Assembly: GCF_945859685.1 (NCBI RefSeq)
Contig: NC_079147.1
Coordinates: 184,371,174-184,435,173 of the forward strand
Reading direction: 5' to 3'
Length of the DNA stretch: 64,000 nt
Origin: Eupeodes corollae
Lineage: Eukaryota; Arthropoda; Insecta; Diptera; Syrphidae
The position numbers and the translations under genes are program-made. The number at the start of each line of letters is the position of its first letter. Position 1 is the stretch's first letter. Below, in pieces: positions 34,995 through 48,200 of this stretch. The notes under the pieces were generated by a model. It saw nothing but the letters and a program-made list of their open reading frames with translations, was not told where the DNA came from and did no database searches.

Positions 34995-36310
34995 CATTTG
35001 GATTCAATGACGTAAATCGGGGTTAACATGGGTTTAAATTGTCTATGAATAATATAAACTGGAGTTTAGTTTAATTTAACAACAAACAAAATCTCAACTA
35101 ACCAAAGAACTGTGAATATGGCCCAAGAAGTTAAAAAATATTTTCAGCAACTTCAAAAGTATAGCTTTCATAAACTGCCCTTTACCTACACAAATCCAAT
35201 TTTAGTTTCCTATTTATTATTGTTGTTATGTCGATCATTAAAACTGTCCACTATAGCACCCACTCTATATTAGATGCTGTGTTGCCCAATGCCCATAGTT
35301 ATACAACCTCTATCCTTGGTGCATAAAAGTTGAATTTGCTGAACTTTACTTCCTCCTTCTACATTTTCATCTAACATAACCACTACCAACACTATAACCA
35401 CCATCAACAGCATCATCGATCGTCATCATCATCATCACAATATGTAAAATTCAGAACACACAACAGATTTTAGTTCGTTCGTTTCCCTTTCCACTTAAAG
35501 CCCCTTTCAAGCTCCATAGCCATACATATGTAGGTAAGGTAGTATAATTTCCTACCTACCTACTAAATGATTCTTTTTATTTTGAAAGACTTTTCAACTC
35601 TCGCTTGGCTCCTGGTGGCTTGGCCAACTCTCAGTTTGCGTTGTTGCGATGTATTACCTATGCATATATGTATATTTCTAGGTAAATTTGCTTGTTTCTG
35701 TATAAATCCTTTGGTTAAATAGATAAACAGACACAAAAAATAAAAATAAACTCAAACTTGGTTTGTTGGGTTACATAAAACTATACCTACTCTGTATCCA
35801 TTCCAGTCCCGTCCCGATGAGTATGTGTTTTATTACCCACAAAATTGAGTGTCGTTTCAGTTAGGAAAAATCACCCTATCTCTCCTTACTCCCTAGCGAT
35901 TTGTATATTGTATATCCCCCCCAGTGTAGTTCTAGTTGTACTATAAACACAAAGAGATCGGGAAGAGTTGTTGGCGAAAAAAGCGCACTGATCTTTTACT
36001 TAAGCGGAATCATATGCGAAACATTGAATTTTATTGCCTTAGGGCGAAAAGCTACGGGGGCGACAAGGGTTGCCAAAAGGCTTTCTATCAAAAATTGAAG
36101 TTTTGCATTTTATGATCTTATCTGTAAAACGTAATTTATTTAAAGTCGATATCTCTGCCTGTTCTTGAGAAATGGCTGATGAATAAAGGTATACCGACAG
36201 TTCTAAAAACCTTTGATTTAACTCTAGGAACCTTGAAACTTTGAGGAATGTCAAAGTTTTCAAATTCGACAAATCGACAAATCGGATCGATTACAAACAT
36301 TTGTGTTTTA
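34995..36310. other. Intergenic stretch with CAT-rich microsatellite, possible promoter
   Basis: ATCATCATCATCAC and related CAT/CAC-rich sequence lie at 35395-35445. Between 35330 and 35900 the composition is less AT-rich and includes pyrimidine-rich runs. No coding frame is convincing. Confidence 0.3.
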
Positions 36311-36317
36311 ATTCTAA

Positions 36318-36436
36318 ACGGCGAATTTGAGAAAGTTCTTCTTGGAGGATTTGTCGTCTTTTAGGTGACTCAAGCAGGGATTGGACCGAAACCTCTGGCA
36401 TGAGAGTTCTACGTACTAAACATCACGCCACATGTA
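36318..36436 (-). mobile_element. tRNA-derived SINE, copy 4 (head region)
   Basis: On the minus strand a box-A-like TGGCGTGATGT (36420-36430) and a box-B-like GGTCCAATCCC (36377-36387) match the head of SINE copy 1 with CCAGAGG spacing sequence between them. The left part (TTTGAGAAAGTT..., TTGGAGGATTTGTC) belongs to the SINE body. The 3' half is absent. Confidence 0.6.
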
Positions 36437-36439
36437 CTA

Positions 36440-36980
36440 CAACCTAAGGGATTATGGCTTTATAGTTTAATAGTTTAAAATCGGTATCTGTCGATTTTGA
36501 AGGACCTTCTAAATATTCGCTTGTATCTATAATTTCTATAAGAAAAATGTTAATTTAAAAACGTCAAAAGGTTCCAGGCCAGGGCTGGTGCTACCAAACT
36601 ATGATTTATAACTTTTTAGGATTAAAAAAAAATGAATAATGTATTATGGGATATAAAATAACCTGGATTGAAAAAACCATAGAAACAGTGTTCTGAGTTA
36701 TAAAATAAAGATGCTAAACAATCGATTCTATCCTTAAAAAATACATATAGCTGAAAACCTGTGCGATTTAGTCAATTTCATAAAAAGGGATATATGGTTC
36801 TGCAAACGTAGCTGTGTACTCAACGTAATATACAAATGTATGTATCCTTTTCAATTATTATAAAAATGGGACGTACATACATATGTATGTAAGTGGAAAT
36901 AGATTTATAATTTAAAGTGTTGAAAAATGGGGTTTAGTGAAATTTTTAAATTTAAGGGTATCTAAGCGCAAATGATAATG
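36440..36980. other. Intergenic stretch, no gene
   Basis: AT-rich with short TATGTATGT-type simple sequence near 36830-36895; nothing coding. Confidence 0.4.
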
Positions 36981-36984
36981 CTTA

Positions 36985-37545
36985 AAGCTTATGACTTTTA
37001 CAAGAAGACTTAATATTGTTTAGGGAATTTAGTGTAATAAAAATAGTTTCGTTTTAAATGTTGCAAAATGATTTTTACACAAAATAAAATTTCAATTGTT
37101 TTTGATTATGTACATGTTTCTTAAGTAGAGTATTTGTTCTTATTGACTTGAGTGTAGTTTTAGACTCCTAACTTAAAGCTACCGAGCCTATTAGTTTTGT
37201 TGTTAAAAAAACCCAATAGAGTCCTTGGCATTATCCAGAGTTCTGGTACATTTTGTTTCATTTTTGGGGCCAGTTCTGGAATATGCCTGTGTAGTGTGGG
37301 CACCTTATTATTCTTTACTCGAAATGAAAATTAAAGCGATTCAAATAAGATTTGGCGGTTTTGTCTCCGTTCTTTTCCTTTGTTTCGTGGAAATAGTTTC
37401 CCCCTTAATTCACAAAGGCTCACTCTTATCAATCTTCTTTCGTTGACAAACCGAAGAAAATATTTACAATTTTGTGTTAGTCTTACCAGTATTTCTCCAC
37501 CACTTTTGGTTTCTGATTTAGCCTTTCGTCTTTGTGGGGGGTGGG
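36985..37545 (+). mobile_element. LINE-A-related relic (3' end of ORF2), plus strand
   Basis: ACAAGAAGACTTAATATTGTTTAGGGAAT (36999-37027) aligns with LINE-A copy 1 at 13594-13622. Later RVLVHFVSFLGPVLEYACVV (37235-37295) corresponds to SFVRPVLEYAC. Decayed, with internal deletions. Confidence 0.7.
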
Positions 37546-37559
37546 GAATGGTCGAGGAA

Positions 37560-38700
37560 TGCGGACTCAAAAAGTGGAAAAGTAAAGGGTATTTTTCAGA
37601 TGGAATTTGGAAATGCTGAAGTCGAAGACTAGCATAGCAACTTCGTAGTGACGAAAAATTGGGGACATTGTTTCAAAGTGCCCGTAATTAGTGCGGTAAT
37701 AAGGGATATAGAAAAGGGAGACAGGTCGCAGATTTCGAGGGTTGGTGTTAAGATGAATATCACTCAGGAGTGCCATGGAATCTATAGTGTCAATAAGGAA
37801 GTAGATGGCATTTGTTTGCGCGAAAAGGTAATTTGTTTAGATTAACTACATTTAACTCTAGGAAATTATGCATGCACCAAACAAAAAAGATATTAAGAAC
37901 ATTTTGTAAAAGTAAGGAATCAGCTGAAGTTGAGATAATCTTAAAAATTTTTTTATCATCCGCAAACATTAGAATATCTGAGTTTTTAAATAAAGAGACA
38001 TCGTTAACAAATACGACGAAGAGAAGGGGGCCAAGGTGACTGAATTATGGAAAGACTCTATAAGTTCTATTCGTAAGGTAGGAGCCTATCCAGTTTATAG
38101 ATAGAGATGGAAAACCTAGGGCTCTAAATTTGATATAAATTATGTTATGGGATATTTGATCAAAGGCTTTGCGGTAATCAGTGTATACAACATTAACTTC
38201 ATAACCATTCTCAAGGGCTGCCAAAACTTTTGATATAAATTCAATTAAGTTAGCCGTAGTGGATCTAACTTTAATAGAACCATGTTAAGCGGGGAGATTA
38301 AGGGCTTGCAACGGAAATAAACGTAATCATAAACTAAGCTTTCAAATTGTTTTGGGATGCATGAAAGTTTCTCAATAGATCTATAATTGTTAATTTCAGT
38401 CTTATTGCCTTGTTTATGAATGGGAAATATAAATTAATCTATCCAAAAATGTGAAAACACACCTTGGGAAAGAGAGAGTTCAAAGAGTGCAGTTAGAGGC
38501 TCTGAAAGAAAATACATACATTTTTTAGAACGCCATCAGAACCAAGTCTAAAGTTTTCTATAAAGCTTACGATTTTGGCAAGTACCTACCATTACTTCAG
38601 TTATAGTGAAAGATGATTTATTTATTCATCAAGTAGGCTAAAAGTAATGTTATAATCTTGTAGACTAAAAAAAGACAGGGTAGTAAAAACTTTCGGTGCT
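37560..38700 (-). mobile_element. CR1/jockey-like LINE relic (LINE-C type), minus strand
   Basis: The minus strand has ALENGYEVNVVYTDYRKAFD (motif A, near 38150-38215), HLGPLLFVVFVNDVSLF (motif B, near 37995-38035), a FADDKKI catalytic box (near 37955) and a C-terminal segment HLNTNPRNLRPVSLFYIPYY with RTNYG (37660-37760). Several stops. Abuts the LINE-A relic on its left. Confidence 0.75.
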
Positions 38701-38989
38701 TTACAATTAGGTAAATACTCACAAGTTAACCACCAGGGTAAGGAATATTTTATTGATGCATAACATTTCTATTAAATAAATCACAACTAATATTATTTTA
38801 AAAGTCGATTTACTAGACTTTCCTGTGTCAGGCAATGCGCTGTCGTCTCATTGAGTCCGTAGCTTACTCTACGAAATGATTCAAAAATAAGTTACGTACT
38901 CGCAGCTCTCTTGAAGAAACATACAATTTTCCTGTGTGAAAAAAGAAAGGAGCAATTAGTTTAATAAGCAAGATATCAATATCACAAAT

Positions 38990-40000
38990 GACAACTATCA
39001 AAGTATCGTCTTCAAGATTTGAATTGTTGAAGATCAAGAAGATTAGATCTTGTACCGTATATAGGCATTCGAATGTTCCATTTTAATCTACAAACTTCTT
39101 TTCTGTTAAATCGGTTTTGGATGGTTTTAAGTCGATTTGAATGCAGAAAATTATACTGGTTCCATATGACACAGCAATATTCAATTATTGGCCTAACATA
39201 GCAGTACATAACGCTTTGAGTGTTAAAGGGTCAGAAGATTCTTTGGAATTACAAGATATAAATCTAATCAAGGAGCAAGCTTTCGTTACAATGAAGTCGA
39301 CGTGGAGAAAAAAATTAAGTTTCTGATCAAAGTCGACTCTAATGTCCTTTTTTTTTGGAGACCATTTGGAGTTTGACACAATTTATTGAATAAGTTAAGG
39401 TTGATTATTTAAAATTACGAAGGAAGATTATATAAACACATTTAGACAAATTAAGATATAACTGGTGTGTAAAACACCAGCTAACTAAACTATCTAAATC
39501 GTTTTGAAGAAGGATTCGATCAGATGTCACATTAATACACCTCAGCAATTTAATTTCATCAGCAAACATAAGACAAAGAGAAGATTAAATGATGAGAGAA
39601 ATACCATAAGCAAAACGAAGAAAAAGTAGAGGTCCTAGGTGGCTTTCTTGGGGAACGCCAAAGGTCACAGATATTGAGAGTGATAAAGACGAATTTATGG
39701 TGAAGTATTGGTTTCGATCTACCAAATAAGATTTCAATCATAACAAAAAAACTCGAATGAAAATCTAAAGCTTATAGTTAAGCTATTAAAATTTCGTAAT
39801 TGACTCTGTCGAAAACTTTAGAAAAATCAGTGTAAATAACATCCGATTGAAAACCATCTTCAAGGTTACTTGTGGTCTTATTGCATAGAATGGTTAGATT
39901 AGTTGGCGTCGATCTTCTTGAGACAAATCCAAGTTGAAACGAAATGATATCTTTGATTATAAAAATAAATATATAAACAAGCAAATAGAGGAAGCACTAA
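38990..40000 (-). mobile_element. CR1/jockey-like LINE relic, minus strand
   Basis: Blocks in order on the minus strand: FQLGFVSRRSTPTNL (39885-39945), VIYTDFSKVFDRVNYEIL (39785-39845, motif A), a GVPQESHLGPLLFLRFAY stretch (39600-39665), FADEIKLL (near 39560), VDFDQKLNFFLHVDFIVTKA (39270-39345) and YVRPIIEYCCVIWNQYNF (39140-39205). The catalytic box reads ADE, not ADD. Not functional. Confidence 0.75.
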
Positions 40001-40735
40001 GCTAATAAGGGCACTTTCATATTTTTTCAGAAATGCAAATTTATACGAAAAAAGAAGACAATTAATAACGTGGAAAGATTCTTGTCTTGGAGGCAAGAAA
40101 AACTTTGTTTTGGTAAGTCTTTATCAATTTCTTTGTAATCGAAAAAGACAGTTTCATAAAATCCGTTCCTAATGCAAAATTGTATGAGATTCCATACGAC
40201 GAAGGTATAAAGTAAATTTTTTTGGTGATTTTCATGGAATTCATGAAATGCCTAAATATTTACTTGAGTATTGTGCAGTGACTTTAACTTAGGAGCAAAT
40301 GCAAATTTTGTTTCATAGAACGGAATTTTAGATTCTTCCACGGAAAATATTAATAAAGTAGCTAAGAGGTAAAAAACGTCCACTTTTTTGGAGAACATGT
40401 TAAAAAAAATATCTTTCAACTATTTAAATGAACTCAAGATTATATTTTAAGAATGTCTGTTTGTTAAAAAGTTTAAGTCCTTAGCCAGAAAAAAGTTATC
40501 ATCGATTAACTTTGAAGCCTTGTACCTCGAAACTTTACAATTTTCACTTAACGCCTTCTTTCTTTCAAAGGCAAAACTTCTAACTAATAAAACTATTGAC
40601 TGAAAAAGATTGAAGTACGATTTTATTGTTTTTTATTGTTTTTGGCTTGTTTGATTTAGACTTAGAACTTAATGAGTTAACGAAGAAGGCCTAACAAATT
40701 TCTTAATCCACCACTGATATTAAGATACATTAAAG
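40001..40735. other. Intergenic stretch, no gene
   Basis: Nothing recognisable. It may contain the decayed 5' part of the preceding LINE. Confidence 0.3.
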
Positions 40736-40739
40736 CATC

Positions 40740-41790
40740 AGTAACAGGCTACATTGCTACAACAGGAGGCATTCACAACATCCATGGAAGTATAAATAGT
40801 TCCAATGTTGGCCTTTTAAGCTCTCTATGCACACACGGTTTCCGCATCAAGTCCATTCGGCCATGCTGTTGCTTTTACTGCTGTTGCTTCTGCTGTACTA
40901 AGAGCGTTTCTACTATACTAGCTTAGCTATGTATGTATATTATAGTATAGTATATTCACCTCGACACAAGGGAGAAATATGTATGCAATTTTATAGCTTC
41001 TACAAAAGTCGTCCTGCAGTTGTCTCGTTATTCAAACATAGATGTATGGAGAGCATATAAATAATATAAGAGGACAAATAAAACAAAAAATACACAAGAA
41101 TCTCAAAAATAACTCAACTTTTCGCAACACATCTACAGAAAAAAGCAGCTACAGCAGCAGCGGCCAGCGGCAGCAGCATCAGCTTCAGCATCAGCAGAGC
41201 CACAGCATCAATAACGAAAAAAATAAATCTTTGCACGAAAGTTAAAAAAATAAATAAAACAAAAACAAAAATCTTCTTAAATCCACGGCGGATGCTCGCA
41301 CAACAAACTTTTAGGTCTTAAAAGATGAAGAATCTCTATAAAGGCGATATACTGACTTAAGATATACAACACACTACAACTCTCTGTGCGAAGTGGTTTG
41401 TTGTAGATAATTTTATTTTTATTTTTATTTGTTTTTAAATTTTTATTTTTTATTTTATTGTTGCTTGTTGGTTGATGATGCTCTGTGGTTGTTGGTGGTT
41501 GTTGTTGCTGTGTTTTTGTTGGATGGATGCGCGAATATTTTTGTGTCGAGATTATTCTTAGTTTTATTTGTTTCTTATTTTTTTTAAGTTTAGTTTTGTG
41601 TGTCTTTTTAATAAACTGACTGAAACTGAAAATAAGAACACGACAACAACAACCAAAACAAAGATGCATGCGATGCATTGACCAGGGCGGCTCGGCTACG
41701 ACGACAAGACGCGAGGCTTGGAAGTGGTATAAGATACTTATAAGACACAAAAAATAAGACAACGAAGATGATACAGTAAGTGCGCAGTAC
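40740..41790. promoter_or_regulatory. Possible promoter/5'-UTR region with CAG and TTG runs
   Basis: A CAG/CAA-rich run (about 41145-41215) reads Gln/Ser-rich on the plus strand within a 67-codon frame (41042-41245). From 41400 to 41650 the minus strand is A- and CAACAA-rich, like a long fly 5' UTR, preceded upstream (minus strand) by an initiator-like TCAGTTTCAGTCAGT (41618-41632). The 247-codon minus frame here (41277-42020) is low-complexity and has no recognised domain. I infer a transcription start region of an unseen gene. Confidence 0.3.
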
Positions 41791-42059
41791 ATGTTGGAGG
41801 GGCTATTTTTCTGATGATGTCCTGGCTCAATATGTTGCAAATGAAATTTATGTGGATATATTAGGCAGTGTAGGAGAATTAAATATTCAGTACATTTGTT
41901 GATGAGGCTAATATTTATTCGGTGGGCTCTATAAACTAGAACCTTCTTCTTATAGTCGTGTTTAGACAAAATTATGTTTTGGAAAATTGGAAAAATCAAT
42001 AATATTTTGATTTGAAACATGCTTCGTATAACTACAAGAAAGTGAGTAAATTGTTTGTT

Positions 42060-43560
42060 ATTAAGTTAAATTGGAACTTCAGACATAGGACGATTAGATA
42101 AGTCATTGGACGAGAAGAGTCAAAGCAGCAAGCAAAGAATGGCGACAATATCGGCTAAGATAAGTAAGTGGCTTGAGTTGAACTTCTTTTATTTTATTTC
42201 TGATTTATAAATGTCTTCAACAATTTGTTATGACACTGTATTATAGCTTACATAAAAGCTGATAGTCCATTGACTGTGTGATAATATAAACAAAAGAGCT
42301 GAGGTAAAACTCGATTTTGATACGCATCCTTTCCTGAAAATTATAGAAACAATTTTTGATATAAGTTAAAAATATGTCTGCCTTATTTACTTGAAGGTTT
42401 TGTATTGGAACCTTAAGATTGGATTTTAATATGAGAGGCCCTGTAAAAATGTATTTGGAAAACATTAAAAAAACGAAAAATATTGAAAAACTATAGGAAT
42501 TCTATAGTAATCTGAAATTTTACGAAAGCCGAAAAACCGTATCACGAAATACGTACATAATGAAAAATGTTATAAGATTTTCAAATACTAACGTATTTGG
42601 CAATAATTTATATCGGGATTCGTAAAAGTTTTCAATTACGATGGAAGTCGTGATAGGGCTGATTTATTTACTGAATATAGAATTTGTCAGTTGTTTATGA
42701 TCAAAGACAAGAGGAAGCAACATCTTGCTTATATATTTTAATAATATTGGTAGTTATTGTACGTCTATTTTTATTTCCTAAAAATGTTTATAATTCAATT
42801 TTCAGAAAGTCAATAAATTATTTTATTTGTAATTATACAAAATAATGTGAGAAGTATACATTTGACAAAGTTTCTGATTTCTTTATACAAACAAAAATTA
42901 TGTAGCAACAATTTTTTTAAAAAATATTAATACTTCAAATTTCATGTAGTATTAATTTTGTCGTGAAATAAACCTTTTAGTACGTTTAGAAAAAATAAAT
43001 AAATAAATAAAACAAAATAACAAACAAACCAAAACAAGTTGAAAAACTAAAAATAGCCACACAAAGGAAAGCCACGAATGGTGGTGTAGCCGACAAAGAA
43101 TATGTAACAGAAGTAATAAAAATAGCAAAACAGACAGAATAAAAAACACACTCTTGTCTTACACTCTTAGTTAGTTTCCGTATAGTTGAAAAAAATGTTA
43201 AAATCTCAACTTTACACTGAAGTAATGAGGTTTTTAGCGAACTATAATATTCATAAGCAACACCAATTTTACGAATTGAAATTATATATTTTAATGAAAT
43301 CTAAATTTGATTTATATCTTTTTATTAACTAAAATAAGATAATGCACAATGTAAAAATAAAAGACACGCTTTAAATTACACAAAACTCACGTCAACACAC
43401 GTTCGACACATATGTAAGACTAAAAGGAGAGAGTTTTAACCATTTCTGAGGTACACACTCTAAAACAACATTAAACCAGATGTTATGGGTTGCCAGGCTG
43501 TTTGGTTTTGGTTAGTTAAAGTTATTCCTTTGCACAGGTAACCCATTAAAAATAAAAAGT
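42060..43560. other. AT-rich stretch, no gene
   Basis: No recognised features beyond AT-rich simple sequence. Confidence 0.4.
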
Positions 43561-44420
43561 ACCTTTAACCAAAAAAGAAAAATTTAAAAAAAAAACAATA
43601 ACTTGCTTTTTGGCTTGGTGCGTCTGCAATCAAAATCATCTCGCAAAGAAAAAAAGAAGAGAAGCAAAATCCAATCTTTTTTGTTTTTGTTTTTGTTTTT
43701 ATTTTTGTTTTCTTTTTCTTTTTGTTGTTGTTTTCTTTTTTGTATTTCTTTCTTTATACCTTCAAGGTACAGATTTATCCTATAAGAGAGGAAGGTACCT
43801 GTTGTATGCCTTTTTTCTCTCTTTAACGATTTTTGTTTGATCTCTTCGAAGTTCTTTTATTCTGTTGTTTTTTTTACATTTTTATTCCTCAACATCTCTT
43901 GGTTTTGATTATAATTTTTATTCGGTGTTTTATTATACTTTTCTTTTTTGGTATAAATTTCATTTGAGAGTGTCTACACACAACGAAAAACTGTCGGTAC
44001 TCAGATAAGAGTTTGATATCTCGTGTTGGGGCAATATTTTCTTTTCGTTTTTGTTTTTCCTTTATTATTTTTTATTTTAAAGGAGGAACAACGGAACGAA
44101 ATTAAAAGTAATCGAAAAATTGTTGATAACGGAGCATTGAGTGAGGTAAAAGGTGGTGGCTCCCTCTTGGGTTTACTTTTATTTTGTCTTCTTTTCTTGT
44201 ATATTTAGTGCAATATAGGGGATCATGTATATTATTTTTTTATAATTTCAAAAGGTGAATGTGCTTTTGATATTCAATTCAAAGGGAAGTTGTGCGGTGC
44301 GAAGATGAAGTTAAATTGGATCTCAAATTTTGTTTTTTTTTTTTTGTTTTTTTGAAAAGTAACATTGTTTATTAATTAAAAAAAAAAGAAGCAATATTGA
44401 AGGCGTTTACTATATAACAT
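43560..44420. repeat. T-rich low-complexity region
   Basis: Runs of TTTTTG and TTTTTC (notably 43678-43745 and 44335-44356) give spurious Phe/Leu-rich frames on the plus strand and Lys-rich ones on the minus strand. It could be 5'-UTR or intronic sequence of a minus-strand gene. Confidence 0.45.
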
Positions 44421-44834
44421 GAATTGAGTCGGTGTATCAAATTTAAATACATTTAAGTGCACTTAACGCTAAAAGGATAAAGGAAAAAAATACATACAAA
44501 ACAAAATAAAACAAAAGAGCTGAGATACGAACTCGATTTTAATTTTTTTTTGAGAAATGTTTCTAATGAAAGATACATTGATGTAGATGACATGTGATGG
44601 TAGAACACTTCAAAAAGAAGTTAAGCTGATAGAACATAAAAATGATTTTCGTATAGTAAGGAATTAAATACGAGATTGAATTTAAAAATGAATAAATCGG
44701 CGGTTTGTAATTTAATTTGAGAATCTTTGGTATAATTTTGAACTTTTACTGAAAAAAGCCATAGAAAAAATTGAATATCCGTTCTTTGGAATTCTTTGAG
44801 TTCCTTTGGCTGATACTTTGTTTTTCCAGTGTAT

Positions 44835-44847
44835 GCATGGTTATCCA
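44835..44847. repeat. Target-site duplication, 5' copy (RTE-like element)
   Basis: GCATGGTTATCCA, identical to 48341-48353. Confidence 0.9.
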
Positions 44848-45274
44848 GATGTTCAAATGGTAGACATGTGCATTCAAGAGGACACAAGCGTCCACAGGTT
44901 TTTCTCAAAACCCACCTCTGTCTATCAACTCCTACTCTCACCTCCCCGCGGTGAACATCGGGTGCCTAGTACCTCAACTGGAGATTGGGTTCCAACCCCA
45001 GTGGAAAGTTGTTGGGGGCAGCAAACGAGAGAGGGGGGGAGAGGTGTTTCCACTAAGGCACCTCTCCTTATCCAGGCGGCAGCGGACGAATTCTCGAGAT
45101 AGAATCAACGGTGGCGTCTACAGTTCCAGTAAGGTCGAACTACTTAGTGAACACCTTATAGGGCTTCTTCGACATATTCGGAGCCCAGGCCTATAAGGAG
45201 CGGTTCATCCGGCTCCCCTTCCTTGGAGTTATACTAAGGATCTGGCCCTCCAGGTTGGGGGTTGTGCCGTCGGG
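44848..45274 (+). other. 5' region of the RTE-like element
   Basis: GC-rich leader of about 430 bp before the ORF2 frame. Two short frames overlap here (44806-45102 and 44951-45196), the second running close to ORF2. Neither shows an ORF1 domain. It probably carries the internal promoter. Confidence 0.45.
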
Positions 45275-48200
45275 GTGACTTCCTGGCCACGTAAAAGCAT
45301 CATAGTTTCGAAGCAACAACAAGCCTCGGATACGGACGGATTCACTGTTGACAACCCACGCAAACGAAATAAGGACAACGAACTTCGGATATGTACGTGG
45401 AATGTTAGGTCCCTTAACAGACCACGTGCAGCCGAACAATTAGCGGAAGCCCTAAACTGCTGCAAGGCAGATATTACAGCCATCCAAGAAGTGCGATAGG
45501 ATGGACCGGGTAAACGCAAACTAAAAGACTGCGATATATACTACGGCGACTGCTACCGTGAACAAAGACAGCGTCTATTTGGGTGTGGATTTGTTGTTGG
45601 AACTAGGCTCAGGCAAAAAGTCTTGAGTTTCAACAGTGTGAGCGAGCGCATCACGACAATCCGCATCAAGGCTAAATTCGCCAACATAAGCCTAATATGC
45701 GCGCATGCCCCAACAGAGGAGAAAGATGAAGACACCAAAGATATGTTCTTCGAGCTCTTGGACAAGACATATGAGCAGTGCCCTGGCTATGACATTAAAA
45801 TTGTCTTAGGAGATTTTAATGCCAAGCTAGGAAGAGAAGACATCTTTGGTGGCATAATCGGGAGATATAGCCTGCACGACACCACCTCCGACAACGGATT
45901 CAGGCTGGTCGATTTCGCTGCGGGGCGAGACGTTCTGGTAGCTAGTACGCAGTTCACGCATCTTAATATCCACAAGGGGACATGGAAATCTCCTGATCAA
46001 TCAACCGTCAACCAGATTGACCACATTGCGATCGACGCACGACACTTCTCCAGTATCCAGGATATCCGAACATTCCGAGAGGCCAACATTGACTCGGACC
46101 ACTACCTCGTTGTAGCCAAGGTACGGCTACGGATATCCCGATCCAAGCCAAAACAAGGAAGTACTGTGAGAAGATTCGACGTTAGACGGCTACAATCGCA
46201 AGAGACTGCCATGTCCTTTTCCGATCGAGTCTCTAGTAGCCTCCTAAGGAGTCCTATGCTTCCTGCATTAAGCATTGAAAACCAGTGGCAACATTGCCTT
46301 GCAGCCATCAGAGATGCCGCCTCTGAAGTGCTAGGTTTCACACGGCCACCACAGCGAAACCCCTGGTTTGACGACGAATGCCGGCAAGCGCACGCAGCGA
46401 AACAAGAGGCATACAAAACGGCGCTGCTCAAAAGGACTAGAGCTGCTCGCGAACTCTACGAGCAGAAGAGGAGAGAGGAACACCGGCTTCTTAGACGGAA
46501 AAAAAGAGAGCATGAGAAGCCCGCGATCGAGGAGATAGAGGGATGTCACAACAGGAATGAGGTTCGTAAATTTTACCAAAAGGTAAAAAAAACCTCCCAA
46601 GGGTACCAGCCACGAACCGAAGCCTGTAAAGACGATCAAGGGAACATCGTAGTAGAATCACAGTCGATGCTGAGAATATGGAAAGATCACTTCTCCAAAT
46701 TATATAACGGCGATGACGAACCGAACTCCGCTGTAAGGGAGATAGAACCACTCAACCTCGGCGACGCAGATCAACAATTCCGCCTACCCGACCTTGACGA
46801 AGTGAAGATAGCTATATCTAAACTTAAGTCAAACAAAGCTGCTGGAGCTGACGGCATCACCGCCGAACTATTCAAAGCAGCAGGCGATGACTTGGTAGGG
46901 AGCATGCACCAACTCATCTGCAAAATTTGGTCGGAAGAAAGCATGCCCGATGAGTGGAATCTCAGCATAGTGTGCCCGATACATAAGAAAGGAGACCCTC
47001 TAAACTGCGCCAACTACAGAGGCATCAGTCTCCTTAACATTGCATATAAGATCCTCTCTGCCGTATTATGTGAACGTCTGAAGCCATTCGTCAACAAACT
47101 GATTGGTCCTTATCAGTGTGGCTTCAGACCAGGAAAGTCCACTATCGACCAAATATTCACACTACGGCAGATCTTGGAAAAAACCCAGGAGCTTCAAATC
47201 GATACCCACCATCTCTTTATCGATTTTAAAGCCGCGTATGACAGCATCTATAGGGAAGAGCTCTACCGAGCAATGTCTAGTTTTGGCATCCCTGTCAAAC
47301 TTATCCGTTTGTGCAGAATGACGATGGAGAATGCACGCTGCTCTATCAAGGTCGGAAAAGATCTTACCGATGCATTTGATGTCAAAAAAGGTTTTAGACA
47401 AGGCGATGCACTGTCATGCGACTTCTTCAACATCGTTCTGGAAAGAATTGTGCAAAACTCAATCGTCAACACTAGAGGCACAATCTTCCAAAGATCCATC
47501 CAATTACTCGGATACGCAGATGATATTGACATAATTGGAAGATCAAAGCGTGATGTCAGTGGAGCGTTTTTGAGCATCGCGACGGAAGCGAAGAAGATGG
47601 GTTTAGTGGTCAATGAGGGCAAGACCAAGTATATGCTGTCATCAAAAAAGGACACTGAACGACGACGTCTTGGACAAAACGTCACCATGGACAGCTATAA
47701 CTTTGAGGTAGTTAAGGACTTTGTCTACCTAGGCACCGCTATTAATGCAGACAACGACACCAGCGCTGAAATCAAACGAAGAATAACTCTTGCAAATCGC
47801 TGCTTCTTTGGACTTAGAAGGCAATTGAGAAGTAAAGTCCTCTCTCGAGCATGTAAAATCACCATCTATAAGACACTCATCATCCCGGTTCTCATTTATG
47901 GCGCTGAGGCCTGGACCCTGTCAAAGAAAGATAAGAGCGTCTTAGGATGCTTCGAGAGAAAAATTCTTCGGGCGATTTTTGGTCCCGTACGCATAGATGG
48001 AGAATGGAGGAGAAGATATAACGACGAGCTGTACGGGCTGTACAGCGACACTGACCTAGTTAGCAGAATCAAAGTCCAACGGCTTAGATGGCTAGGTCAT
48101 GTAGAGCGGATGGACATCAACGCTCCAGCCCGGAAGGTCTTCGAATCCAATCCCGAGGGACGGCGCAGTAGAGGAAGACCGCGACTCAGGTGGCGCACCC

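Noticed and set aside
41277..42020. 247-codon minus-strand open frame as a gene
   Set aside because: It is low-complexity (Lys/Asn/Gln/Thr-rich), crosses simple-sequence tracts and has no domain or codon bias; better explained as UTR-like DNA.
43603..43840. Phe/Leu-rich frames as membrane proteins
   Set aside because: They are translations of TTTTTG/TTTTTC runs.
46102..47688. Long minus-strand frames in the RTE-like element
   Set aside because: They are antisense shadows of the real ORF2, which carries the conserved endonuclease and RT motifs.
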